A DNA stretch of 52,474 nt from Bacteroidales bacterium. GTDB lineage: Bacteria; Bacteroidota; Bacteroidia; Bacteroidales; UBA932. A program made the translations under genes and the position numbers. Positions 32,366 through 40,103 of the stretch are shown here, piece by piece; the stretch's first letter is position 1; each line of letters opens with the position of its first letter. The stretch lies in contig JAFUWX010000059.1 in NCBI GenBank assembly GCA_017471025.1, positions 1-52,474 of the forward strand. Direction: 5' to 3'. Below the pieces are notes generated by a model. The model ran no database searches. It saw only the letters and a list, made by a program, of their open reading frames with translations, and had not been told where the DNA came from.

Positions 32366-34387
32366 ATGAAAACGAACTTCCCCATAGTTTTATTGCTGAT
32401 TGTAGCTATGACCTCCTGTACCCGCACCAACCCCTTCCTTCAGGAATGGGACACCCCGTACGGCACCCCGCCGTTCCACGAGATCCGTCTCGAAGACTAC
32501 AAGCCGGCCATGCTGGCTGGCATTGATAAGCAAAAAGCTGAAATTCAGGTAATTATAGATAATCCGGAGGCGCCGACCTTCGAGAATACCATCGCGGCTT
32601 TCGAACTGTCCGGCCAGCTGTTGGCCAAAGTTGAGGGCGTATTCTTCAACCTGTCCGAGTCGGATTCTACGCCTGAAATGCAGGCCATCGAAGAGGAAAT
32701 GACCCCGCTGCTGACCGCCGCGTCCGACGAGATTTTCATGAATCCCGCCTTCTTTGCCCGCGTCAAGGCCGTGTATGACCAGCGCGAGAGCCTGGACCGG
32801 GAGCAGCAGATGGTGACGAAGGAACTGTATGAGGCTTTCGTCCGCAACGGTGTGGCCCTGGACGAGGCCGGTCAGGCCCGCTTCAAGGAGATCAACACGC
32901 GTCTGGCGTCGCTGAGCCAGAAATTCGGGACCAACCTCCTGGCGGAGAACAACGCCTTCAAGGCGGCGATCGGCATCAGCGTGTCGGATTATCCGGATTT
33001 CATGGCGAGCTGCCCGGACCGGGCCAAGCGTGAAGCGGCTTTCAAGGCCTATTCCGCCCGCGGTAATCAGGCCAATGCCTATGACAACAACGAGATTGTC
33101 CTGGAAGTCATGAAACTCCGCACGGAGAAGGCGAACCTGCTGGGCTTCCCGACGTCGGCCGCCTATCTGCTGGACGACAAGATGGCGAAGACCCCTGCCG
33201 CGGTCGATGCCTTCCTGGAAAAGATCATGGCGGCGTCCATGCGCCGGGCGAAGGAAGAAGTAGCTGATATGCAGGAGATTATGGATGAGGATATCCAGGC
33301 CGGGCTGCTGCCTGCCGGGACGAAGATCGCCCCGTGGGATTGGTTCTGGTATGCCGAAAAGGTGCGCTCCCGCAAGTATGCCCTGGATGAGGAGCAGACC
33401 AAGCCCTATTTCCAGGTGGACAGCGTCCGCAAGGGCGTCTTTTACGCGGCGCAGAAGATCTATGGCATCCGGATCGAGGAGGCCCCCGAGGTGGAGGTGT
33501 ACAATCCGGAGGTCAAGGCTTACCGCCTCAGCGATGCCGACGGCTCGCTCCTGGGCATTTTCTATGTCGATTATTTCTCCCGCGATACCAAACGCGGCGG
33601 AGCCTGGATGAACAATTTCCGCGACCAGTATCGGGATGCCGCTGGCGAGGATGTGCGCCCCATCATCGTCAATGTCTGCAATTTCCCGCCGGAGGCGCCT
33701 TCGCTGCTGACGATCGACAACGTGACGACGGCCTTCCATGAGTTCGGCCACGCCCTGCATGGCTTCCTGTCCCGGTGCCGCTACCGCAGCATCAGCGGGA
33801 CCAGCGTGGCGCGTGATTTCGTGGAGACCTTCTCCCAGTTCAACGAGAACTGGGCCTTCCAGAAGGAGATTCTGGCCCACTATGCCAATGATTACCGCAC
33901 GGGCGAGCCTATTCCGGACGAGCTGGTGGCCAAGATCGTCAATGCGCTGAAATTCAATCAGGGCTTCACCACCGGCGAGCTTTGCGCCGCGTCCATCCTG
34001 GATATGAAATGGCATGAACTGACCGCCGAGCAGCTGGCCTCCTTCACGGATGCCGCGTCCATCCGCGCCTTCGAGCAGCAGGCCTGCCAGGAGATGGGCC
34101 TCATCGACGAGATTATCCCGCGTTACAGGACGACCTACTTCAACCACATCTTCAACAGCGGTTACAGCGCCGGCTATTACAGCTATCTGTGGTCCGAAGT
34201 GCTGGACAAGGATGCCTTCGAGTATTTCCAGCAGCAAGGCATCTACAACCCTGAGGTGGCCCTGAAGTTCCGCCAGACTTTCCTGGAGAAGGGTGGCAGC
34301 GAAGAGCCGATGATCCTCTACGAGCAGTTCCGCGGCGCCCAGCCCGATCCCGGTGCCCTCCTCCGCGCCCGCGGCCTGAGCGACTGA
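32366..34387 (+). CDS. M3-family zinc metallopeptidase lipoprotein (peptidyl-dipeptidase Dcp-like)
   Basis: The 673-residue protein begins with a lipoprotein signal (VAMTSC, Cys18), so it is anchored on the periplasmic side or exported. The thermolysin-type zinc motif HEFGH occurs at 458-462, and a downstream glutamate region supplies the third ligand. Overall layout and length match the oligopeptidase A/Dcp family, with N-terminal ETPYGTPPF-like segments (here DTPYGTPPFHEIRLEDYKPA). It probably trims peptides for uptake. A strong terminator hairpin follows the stop. Confidence 0.92.
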   Translation: MKTNFPIVLLLIVAMTSCTRTNPFLQEWDTPYGTPPFHEIRLEDYKPAMLAGIDKQKAEIQVIIDNPEAPTFENTIAAFELSGQLLAKVEGVFFNLSESDSTPEMQAIEEEMTPLLTAASDEIFMNPAFFARVKAVYDQRESLDREQQMVTKELYEAFVRNGVALDEAGQARFKEINTRLASLSQKFGTNLLAENNAFKAAIGISVSDYPDFMASCPDRAKREAAFKAYSARGNQANAYDNNEIVLEVMKLRTEKANLLGFPTSAAYLLDDKMAKTPAAVDAFLEKIMAASMRRAKEEVADMQEIMDEDIQAGLLPAGTKIAPWDWFWYAEKVRSRKYALDEEQTKPYFQVDSVRKGVFYAAQKIYGIRIEEAPEVEVYNPEVKAYRLSDADGSLLGIFYVDYFSRDTKRGGAWMNNFRDQYRDAAGEDVRPIIVNVCNFPPEAPSLLTIDNVTTAFHEFGHALHGFLSRCRYRSISGTSVARDFVETFSQFNENWAFQKEILAHYANDYRTGEPIPDELVAKIVNALKFNQGFTTGELCAASILDMKWHELTAEQLASFTDAASIRAFEQQACQEMGLIDEIIPRYRTTYFNHIFNSGYSAGYYSYLWSEVLDKDAFEYFQQQGIYNPEVALKFRQTFLEKGGSEEPMILYEQFRGAQPDPGALLRARGLSD

Positions 34388-34406
34388 TGATTTCTTAGGA
34401 AACCGA

Positions 34407-34441
34407 AGGGGCTGGCCAGAGTATTCATTTGGCCAGCCCCT
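34407..34441 (+). terminator. Terminator hairpin after the M3 peptidase
   Basis: GGGGCTGGCCA (34408-34418) pairs perfectly with TGGCCAGCCCC (34430-34440) around an 11-nt loop, and an outer A-T pair extends it. The downstream TGTTGCTT is only moderately U-rich. Confidence 0.75.
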
Positions 34442-34600
34442 GTTGCTTAAAAACATGTAAGCGAAAGAATTGCTGTCACGCTAAAACGCCCTGCTAGCAA
34501 GGGTACGAATCACCCCTGCGGGAAGAGGTATAGCGTCAGAAGCATTTAGCGGCTTTGTTCCATCGACGAATACTTGTTATTCCTCCGCAGGGATAATCGA
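34442..34600. other. Gene-free spacer with quasi-palindromic segments
   Basis: No convincing coding frame is seen here. Imperfect inverted pieces occur: CGCTAAA against TTTAGCG (34482 and 34542 regions) and CCCTGCGG against CCGCAGGG (34523 and 34584 regions). They could form a folded RNA or be the scar of an insertion. It marks the left side of the AT-rich toxin-antitoxin patch. Confidence 0.35.
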
Positions 34601-34690
34601 TTTATGGTCGCAACCATAAATTTTCGTGATTTTTTATGGTTTCAACCATAAATTTTTGTAATTTTTTATGGTTTCAACCCAAATTTTATG
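34601..34690 (+). repeat. 32-bp direct repeats, two full units and a partial third
   Basis: Units start at 34601, 34633 and 34665. Each begins TTTATGGT and holds the palindrome TTATGGTT-TC-AACCATAA (one base pair varies in unit 1). The third unit breaks down after AACCC. A spacing of about three helical turns would place bound proteins on one face of the DNA. It lies upstream of the AbiE promoter and may be an operator array. Confidence 0.7.
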
Positions 34691-34725
34691 TCATCCCGGC
34701 GCCCCGCGACTCATGTATATAAAAA

Positions 34726-34786
34726 TGCGGCTCAGTTTCCAATTTTTGAGCCGAAACCCCATTTTTTAGCGAAGAATTGAGCCGCA
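34726..34786. promoter_or_regulatory. Inverted repeat TGCGGCTCA / TGAGCCGCA flanking the AbiE promoter
   Basis: TGCGGCTCA (34726-34734) and its exact reverse complement (34778-34786) are 43 bp apart. A third, shorter half-site TGAGCCG sits at 34747-34753. The right site overlaps the TTGA that is the best -33 candidate (34777-34780), so binding there could repress the antitoxin-toxin operon. Confidence 0.5.
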
Positions 34787-34801
34787 CTCAAGAAAAAAAC
34801 G

Positions 34802-34842
34802 TATATTTGTAGGTAGAAATTTTTGCAAAAATTTTCTACCTA
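34802..34842 (+). promoter_or_regulatory. AbiE operon -7 box and overlapping palindromic operator
   Basis: TATATTTG (34802-34809) is a good -7 box. Immediately after it, 34810-34842 is a nearly perfect palindrome: TAGGTAGAAA and TTTCTACCTA flank a TTTTTGCAAAAA core, with one unpaired base. It covers the expected transcription start and ends 6 bases before the antitoxin ATG. This is a strong candidate for the autoregulatory site. Confidence 0.6.
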
Positions 34843-34848
34843 AGCATT

Positions 34849-35454
34849 ATGCGTATAGTTGATAACATAGAACAGCAGATACAACAGAGCGAGGCCGGGA
34901 CCTTGTTTTTTGTATCGGACTTTGCGAAGACAGGCAACGATGTGTTTGTTAGCCGTCTATTGTCGCAATTCGCAGGAAAGGGGCTCTTGTGCCGCCTCGC
35001 GAAGGGAATCTATTATAAGCCCATCGAGACGCGTTTCGGAATTCTCTATCCAGAGGTGGGCAATCTGGTGAAAGCCATTGCACGTAGAGATAATGCTCAA
35101 GTCTTGCCGACGGGGGAGACTGCGCAGAATATGCTAGGTCTCTCGACACAAGTCCCTATGAATTATGTATATTTGACTTCGGGCTCTGCCCGCAAGATCA
35201 AGGTGGGGCCTAGGACAGTCATGTTCAAACGCTGTGTTCCCAAGAACTTTGCTGTCAAGAATGAATTTCTGGCCATTCTAATCCAGGCCATGAAATCCAT
35301 CGGCGAGGACAGGATGACAGATCAGCATAGGATGGTTATTAAAGGTTTACTTAAAAAGAACCTGCCGATTGAGACATTTGAACAAGACTTGAAGGTCGCT
35401 CCCATTTGGGTAAGGAAAACGATTTGGAATCTTGCAAAGGAGATAGAGAGATGA
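34849..35454 (+). CDS. AbiEi-like antitoxin (DUF6088 family)
   Basis: The 201-residue protein fits the DUF6088/AbiEi-type antitoxins paired with AbiEii toxins. An N-terminal winged-helix-like part (about 1-60) includes FFVSDFAKTGNDVFVSRLL and LCRLAKGIYYKP. The middle portion has VLPTGETAQNMLGLSTQVP and YLTSGSARKIKVG. AbiEi proteins repress their own operon through inverted repeats and neutralise the toxin indirectly (type IV). Its stop overlaps the toxin start by 4 bases (ATGA). The AT-rich composition differs from the surroundings, suggesting horizontal acquisition. Confidence 0.85.
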   Translation: MRIVDNIEQQIQQSEAGTLFFVSDFAKTGNDVFVSRLLSQFAGKGLLCRLAKGIYYKPIETRFGILYPEVGNLVKAIARRDNAQVLPTGETAQNMLGLSTQVPMNYVYLTSGSARKIKVGPRTVMFKRCVPKNFAVKNEFLAILIQAMKSIGEDRMTDQHRMVIKGLLKKNLPIETFEQDLKVAPIWVRKTIWNLAKEIER

Positions 35455-36482
35455 CAAAGTGGATAGACAAGAATCTGCTGGAGCAGCGAGTGATTCTCCA
35501 GCAAACGGCTGCACAAGAGCATCTCCCGGAGTATGCCGTGGAGAAAGACTGGTGGGTAAGTATGACGCTGAAAGCGCTCTTCAAGACTTCTTGCAAAAAT
35601 TACCTGGAGTTCAAGGGCGGTACTTCGCTCAGTAAGGGCTGGGGCCTGATTGACCGTTTTTCAGAAGACATCGATCTGGCACTCAATCATCGATTCTTTG
35701 TGCCTCAACTGGATAACAACACCCAACTGAAGAATCTCCGCAAGAAGAGCCGAAAGTTCATTGTTGCCAATCTTGCGGAAGATTTGGATGTACAGATGAA
35801 AGCGTTAGGGCTCTCTGGATATGACGTGAAGCCGGAGATTACAGATGCGGCGGGAACGCCGATCTCCTCCGATGCAGATCCTACGGTGATTTACGTCAGC
35901 TATTCTTCCGTGTCTTCTGACAGCTCTCCATATGTCCCACCGAGAGTCAAGATTGAGATAAGTTGCCTCTCGATGGATGAGCCGTTTAAGATGCGGACCA
36001 TCAGTTCAATGATCAGTGCCTATTTCCCTGAAGATGACAATGAAACAGAATGCACGATACCGGTGGTCCTTCCGTCAAGGACATTCTTGGAGAAGGCTTT
36101 TCTATTGAACGAAGAATTTCAGAAGCCTGAACCGAGGAGTCTGAGGATGACACGGCATCTGTACGACTTAGAGAAACTGATGGACACGGACTTCGGGAAG
36201 ATGGCCCTTTCGGATATGGAACTTTATCGTAAGATTGTTGAGCATCGTCGAAAGTTCTATCATGTAGGCTATGCCGACTACGACAAGGACTATCCCGAAT
36301 CCATCGAATTCCTCCCTCCGGAGAAATGCATCAAGCAATGGGAGGCCGACTATGGCGAGATGCTGGAGCATTTTGTGTATGGCAGACACCTGTCATTTGC
36401 GGAGTTGTTGGAACGGATTTCAATATTACAAGATCGCTTTAGGTCACTGTATTCCATTGACCAGCACCGACTGTCAAGATGA
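35451..36482 (+). CDS. AbiEii/AbiGii-family nucleotidyltransferase toxin
   Basis: The 343-residue protein has the polymerase-beta-like nucleotidyltransferase signature: FKGGTSLSKGW (Gly56-Gly57-Thr58-Ser59) followed by FSEDIDLAL with Asp73 and Asp75. A conserved RHLYDLEKL motif lies further on, around 240. AbiEii toxins modify tRNA or other substrates and cause growth arrest or abortive phage infection. The ATG at 35451, preceded by AAAGGAG, overlaps the antitoxin stop. An upstream in-frame ATG at 35406 would lie inside the antitoxin gene. Confidence 0.9.
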   Translation: MTKWIDKNLLEQRVILQQTAAQEHLPEYAVEKDWWVSMTLKALFKTSCKNYLEFKGGTSLSKGWGLIDRFSEDIDLALNHRFFVPQLDNNTQLKNLRKKSRKFIVANLAEDLDVQMKALGLSGYDVKPEITDAAGTPISSDADPTVIYVSYSSVSSDSSPYVPPRVKIEISCLSMDEPFKMRTISSMISAYFPEDDNETECTIPVVLPSRTFLEKAFLLNEEFQKPEPRSLRMTRHLYDLEKLMDTDFGKMALSDMELYRKIVEHRRKFYHVGYADYDKDYPESIEFLPPEKCIKQWEADYGEMLEHFVYGRHLSFAELLERISILQDRFRSLYSIDQHRLSR

Positions 36483-36551
36483 CTACGGCTCCCCGCCGCC
36501 GGCAGGCAGCAACTCTGCTCCGCCGGCATCCTAATAGACGAGGAAGAATAA

Positions 36552-36610
36552 GACTACAGCTGATGCGTCACAGGTAAATCTTATCCTGTCATGTTGACGT
36601 AGGTGTAGTC
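36552..36610. terminator. Imperfect inverted repeat between the toxin gene and the oxidoreductase
   Basis: GACTAC (36552-36557) pairs with GTAGTC (36605-36610), and further in ACAGG pairs with CCTGT around a 10-nt loop. Mismatched sequence separates the two helices. Lying between convergent genes, it may end transcription from both sides. The rest of the 36483-36643 spacer shows nothing recognisable. Confidence 0.35.
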
Positions 36611-36643
36611 AATATTACCAGAGCCTTCTGCCTTTGAAAGCCC

Positions 36644-38596
36644 TCACCCCGCCGGGACCAGGACGACGGCGTCGGCTTTGCCGGGGAGGTTGCCGGCGTT
36701 ACGGAAGGATACGGAGAGGGTGCCGCCGCGGCGAAGGTCGGCGGTGCCGACGGGAATCCATTCGCCTGCGGTCTGGCCGCTGATGGCCAGGGTATGCAGG
36801 TCCACCGGCGTGACGGTCTCCTTGTCGCCGGCGCGGAGCACATAGACCGGATAGGGATTCGACCAGACTTTCTGTTGATAGGTATAGACGGCCCAGGTGC
36901 CGCGCCGCTCGGGCAGGTGATAGACCACCGTGCCGGTGGTGTCGCCGGGCTCGCTGCGCAGGAAGGTCGGTCCATAGCCGGTTCCGGCCCAGTCGCGCCG
37001 CCAGTTTTCGGGAATATCGATCAGGGGGGAGTCGTCGTCGATGATGACGTCCGGGGTGCTGCCGTCCAGATACGGATCGGCCTCCATCCGGGCGCGAATC
37101 GCCTGGGCGGAGACATCCTGCACCGCGCCGCTTCCGGCCATCGCCGCCGCCATGCCGCACACCTGGCCCAGCACCATGAAGACCGGCTCCATCCGGATGG
37201 ACCCGTAGGCGATGTGGCTCGCGGACAGGCAGACCGGCACCAGCAGGTTGGTACATTCACTCCGTTTCGGGGTCAGGGCCCGGTAGGGGATGGGATAAGG
37301 CCCGCCGCCGGGCACTTCCACATTGCCTTCGTTCTTGACCATCGCCTTCCCGTCCTGCAGGATGACCCCGCGCCGGCAGTTGTGCGAATCCATCGTATAG
37401 GCCGCCATGGCGATGGCGTCCTCCGGGTCGGTGCGTCCCTCGCAGTCGGCCTGGGTACAGACCCATTCGCCCACCATCCGCCGGGCTTCCCGGACATACA
37501 GCTGGGGGCTCAGACCGCCGCCGAATTCATCCTTGGCATAGCCCCAGCGCAGCATTTCATCCCGGATGGCCTGCGGCACGGCCGGGTCGTGGCCGAGGAA
37601 ATACAGCAAGCCTTCGGTATATTCCTTGTGCGCCTGGAACAGGGCCTGGCGCTCCTCGCGGGTGCCGCCGGGCCATCCCTGGGACAGGCCGATGACGTCG
37701 CTGGAGAAGCCGCCCCGGTTGTTGATGTCGGTTTTGCGCCCCGGCATTTCGTTCCAGATCAGGTAATCCTTCGGGGACTGCTTTTCGGGCTGGGCCTGCA
37801 TCAGGCGCCGGAACAATTCATAACGGTCAGGGTCATAACCCTGCGGCCGGGTGATCTGGACTTGGTTTTCCAGGCTGTCCGTCAGGCAGATCCGGAAATT
37901 GTACGCCTGGATCAGACTGTCTCCGCGCCCCGGGTCCACGGTCATTTCGGCCAGGCCCGGCAGCAGCCCGCTGTCCGGGCGGCCCGGGATGCGGTACGGG
38001 TCGATGCCGTCGGGGAACTGATGGCCCTTGAGCATCTGCTGCCCATTCCAGGTCTCCCCATAGACCTCGTTCCCTTCGCGTCCGCTGGTCCAGCTGACCC
38101 CGGCGGCCGCCATCAGGTCCCCTTCGTAAGAGGCGTCGATGAAACTGTCCGCCACCAGGTGGGTATGGGTCGTGCCGTCCGACACGCCGATGGCCCGTAT
38201 CCGTCCGCCTGCGGTGTCGGCCGCCGTCAGGTAGCAGCCGTCCATGATGCGGATGTGCGGGTGCGTGGCGAACTGCCGGAAGATCTCTTCGGCCACATGC
38301 GGCTCGAAGATCCAACTCTCCAGATGACCGTACCTTTGTCCGGTCAGGCGGTAGAACTTTTTGCTGAGGCCAGTAACCACTTGTTTGTTACCGATATCGG
38401 TGTAGCCCAGGCCGCCGGCGGTCATCCCGCCCAGCCTTCCTTCCGGCACTACGAGCACGACCTCGGCGCCCGATTGCGCCGCACTATAGGCGGCAACCAC
38501 CCCGGCGGAAGTCCCGCCATAGACCACGACACGCGGCGCATGATGGCAGGAAAAAGCCGTCCAGGCCGCCAGCAAAAGAGTAATCCACTTTCTCAT
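36644..38596 (-). CDS. FAD-dependent oxidoreductase lipoprotein
   Basis: The 650-residue protein has a lipoprotein signal (AFSC, Cys17) and then VVVYGGTSAGVVAAYSA, the GxGxxG-like dinucleotide fold for FAD. Other segments are RLGGMTAGGLGYTD, DASYEGDLMAAAGVSW and GQVCGMAAAMA, as in the FAD_oxidored family (PF12831). The C-terminal ~130 residues form a beta-sandwich with DWAGTGYGPTFLRS, resembling golvesin or xylan-lyase-like accessory domains. The likely role is oxidation of a sugar or related substrate at the cell surface or in the periplasm. The substrate is unknown. Confidence 0.85.
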   Translation of the reverse strand: MRKWITLLLAAWTAFSCHHAPRVVVYGGTSAGVVAAYSAAQSGAEVVLVVPEGRLGGMTAGGLGYTDIGNKQVVTGLSKKFYRLTGQRYGHLESWIFEPHVAEEIFRQFATHPHIRIMDGCYLTAADTAGGRIRAIGVSDGTTHTHLVADSFIDASYEGDLMAAAGVSWTSGREGNEVYGETWNGQQMLKGHQFPDGIDPYRIPGRPDSGLLPGLAEMTVDPGRGDSLIQAYNFRICLTDSLENQVQITRPQGYDPDRYELFRRLMQAQPEKQSPKDYLIWNEMPGRKTDINNRGGFSSDVIGLSQGWPGGTREERQALFQAHKEYTEGLLYFLGHDPAVPQAIRDEMLRWGYAKDEFGGGLSPQLYVREARRMVGEWVCTQADCEGRTDPEDAIAMAAYTMDSHNCRRGVILQDGKAMVKNEGNVEVPGGGPYPIPYRALTPKRSECTNLLVPVCLSASHIAYGSIRMEPVFMVLGQVCGMAAAMAGSGAVQDVSAQAIRARMEADPYLDGSTPDVIIDDDSPLIDIPENWRRDWAGTGYGPTFLRSEPGDTTGTVVYHLPERRGTWAVYTYQQKVWSNPYPVYVLRAGDKETVTPVDLHTLAISGQTAGEWIPVGTADLRRGGTLSVSFRNAGNLPGKADAVVLVPAG

Positions 38597-38600
38597 ACTG

Positions 38601-38669
38601 CAAAGAAAAAAATTAAAACGATATTGTCCAAAATAATTTGCAAAGTTCCCGGGGAATTTCTTATCTTTG
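38601..38669. promoter_or_regulatory. Back-to-back promoters for the oxidoreductase and the uracil permease
   Basis: Plus strand: TTTG (38637-38640), 21-bp spacer, TATCTTTG (38662-38669), good for the permease. Minus strand: TTTG (38629-38632), 20-bp spacer, TTTCTTTG (38601-38608), a weaker -7 box only 4 bases from the oxidoreductase ATG, which would make that mRNA nearly leaderless. The two -33 elements are 4 bases apart. Confidence 0.6.
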
Positions 38670-38718
38670 TCTGGTCATTAGGCCTGTGGGGAAGGATTTA
38701 ACCTTTAATACTCATATA

Positions 38719-40068
38719 ATGACAAATCAGAACGCTATCTACGATGCGCGCCAGCTCGGACGCGGAAAGATGTTCACCCTCGGCCTCCAGCACATGTTCG
38801 CCATGTTCGGAGCCACAGTCCTTGTCCCGGTCATCACCGGTCTCTCGATGTCGGCCACCCTGTTGTTCGCAGGTCTTGGCACCCTGATTTTCCACTTGTT
38901 GACCAAGATGAAGGTCCCGGCGTTCCTCGGCTCATCCTTCGCGTTCCTGGGCGGCTACGCAGCCGTCGTCTCCATGGGAGCGCAACAAGGACTTACCCCC
39001 GCGGAATCACTGCCTTATGCCTGCATCGGAGTTTTCTCGGCAGGCATTGTTTATTTTATCCTGGCCGGTCTCTTCGCTGCCTTCGGCGCCCGCAAGGTGA
39101 TGCGCTTCTTCCCGCCGATCGTCACAGGTCCGATTATCATCGCCATCGGTCTGACCCTCTCCGGTTCCGCCATCGGCAACTGCAACCAGAACTGGTGGAT
39201 CGCCCTGCTGGCCATCGCCATCATCATCGTCTGCAACATCTGGGGAAAAGGCATGGTCCGGATCATCCCCATCCTGCTGGGCGTTCTGGGCTCTTACATC
39301 GTAGCGGCATGCTTCGGGCTCTGCGACTTCACCCCCGTGAAGGAAGCCGCCTGGATCGGCCTGCCTTTCCAGTGGAAAGACACTGCGTTCCACGTATTCC
39401 GTGACCCCAACTGGGGCCTGATCGTATCCGCCATCATCGCCATCGTCCCGATTTCGCTGGCCACGATGATGGAGCACATCGGAGACATGTGCGCCATTTC
39501 CTCCACCACCGGCATCAATTATCTGGAAGATCCTGGTCTGCACCGTACCCTGATGGGCGACGGTCTGGCCACCGCGCTGGCTTCCCTGTTCGGCGCCCCG
39601 GCCAATACGACCTACGGCGAAAATACCGGCGTGCTCAACCTCACCCGCGTGTATGACCCCCGCGTCATCCGGCTGGCCGCCATCTTTGCCATCATCCTGA
39701 GCTTCTGCCCGAAATTCAGCGCGCTGATTGCCTGCATGCCGGCCGCGACCATCGGCGGCGTGTCCCTGGTCCTGTACGGTATGATTTCCGCCGTGGGTGT
39801 GCGCAACGTCGTAGAGAACCAGGTGGATTTCACCAAGAGCCGCAACGTGCTGGTCGCCGCCCTGATCCTGGTGCTGGCCATCGGTATCAAGTACGGCGCG
39901 GGCGACGCCATCTCCCTCGGATTCACCTCCCTCAGCGGCCTGGCCGTGGCCGCCATCGTCGGCGTGGTCCTGAATGCCGTCCTGCCTGGCAAGGACTATG
40001 AGTTCGGCGCCAACCCCAGCGGTGACAAGGCGGTTGACTTCGAAATCAATCCTTCCCTGCGCAAATAA
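38719..40068 (+). CDS. uraA: NCS2 uracil/xanthine permease, UraA-like
   Basis: The 449-residue inner-membrane transporter has about 14 hydrophobic segments. It matches the UraA/UapA branch with LGLQHMFAMFGATVLVPVITGLSMSATLLFAGLGT at the start. Other matches are FAFLGGYA, FPPIVTGPIIIAIGLTLSG, ATMMEHIGDM (substrate-binding Glu region) and GAPANTTYGENTGVL. Uracil is the likeliest substrate, though xanthine is possible. The ATG at 38719 gives the family N-terminus; the earlier in-frame ATG at 38638 lies upstream of the -7 box. It is followed by an outer-membrane protein and another nucleobase permease. Confidence 0.9.
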   Translation: MTNQNAIYDARQLGRGKMFTLGLQHMFAMFGATVLVPVITGLSMSATLLFAGLGTLIFHLLTKMKVPAFLGSSFAFLGGYAAVVSMGAQQGLTPAESLPYACIGVFSAGIVYFILAGLFAAFGARKVMRFFPPIVTGPIIIAIGLTLSGSAIGNCNQNWWIALLAIAIIIVCNIWGKGMVRIIPILLGVLGSYIVAACFGLCDFTPVKEAAWIGLPFQWKDTAFHVFRDPNWGLIVSAIIAIVPISLATMMEHIGDMCAISSTTGINYLEDPGLHRTLMGDGLATALASLFGAPANTTYGENTGVLNLTRVYDPRVIRLAAIFAIILSFCPKFSALIACMPAATIGGVSLVLYGMISAVGVRNVVENQVDFTKSRNVLVAALILVLAIGIKYGAGDAISLGFTSLSGLAVAAIVGVVLNAVLPGKDYEFGANPSGDKAVDFEINPSLRK

Positions 40069-40103
40069 CCTTCATTCATATATTCACTCATAAACTACGC
40101 TTT

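Noticed and set aside
34601-34690. CRISPR-like array
   Set aside because: The 32-bp units are directly adjacent without spacers, there are fewer than three, and no cas genes are present.
36794-38701. A 635-residue open frame on the plus strand
   Set aside because: It is antisense to the FAD-dependent oxidoreductase, which has a signal peptide and FAD motif. The plus frame has neither.
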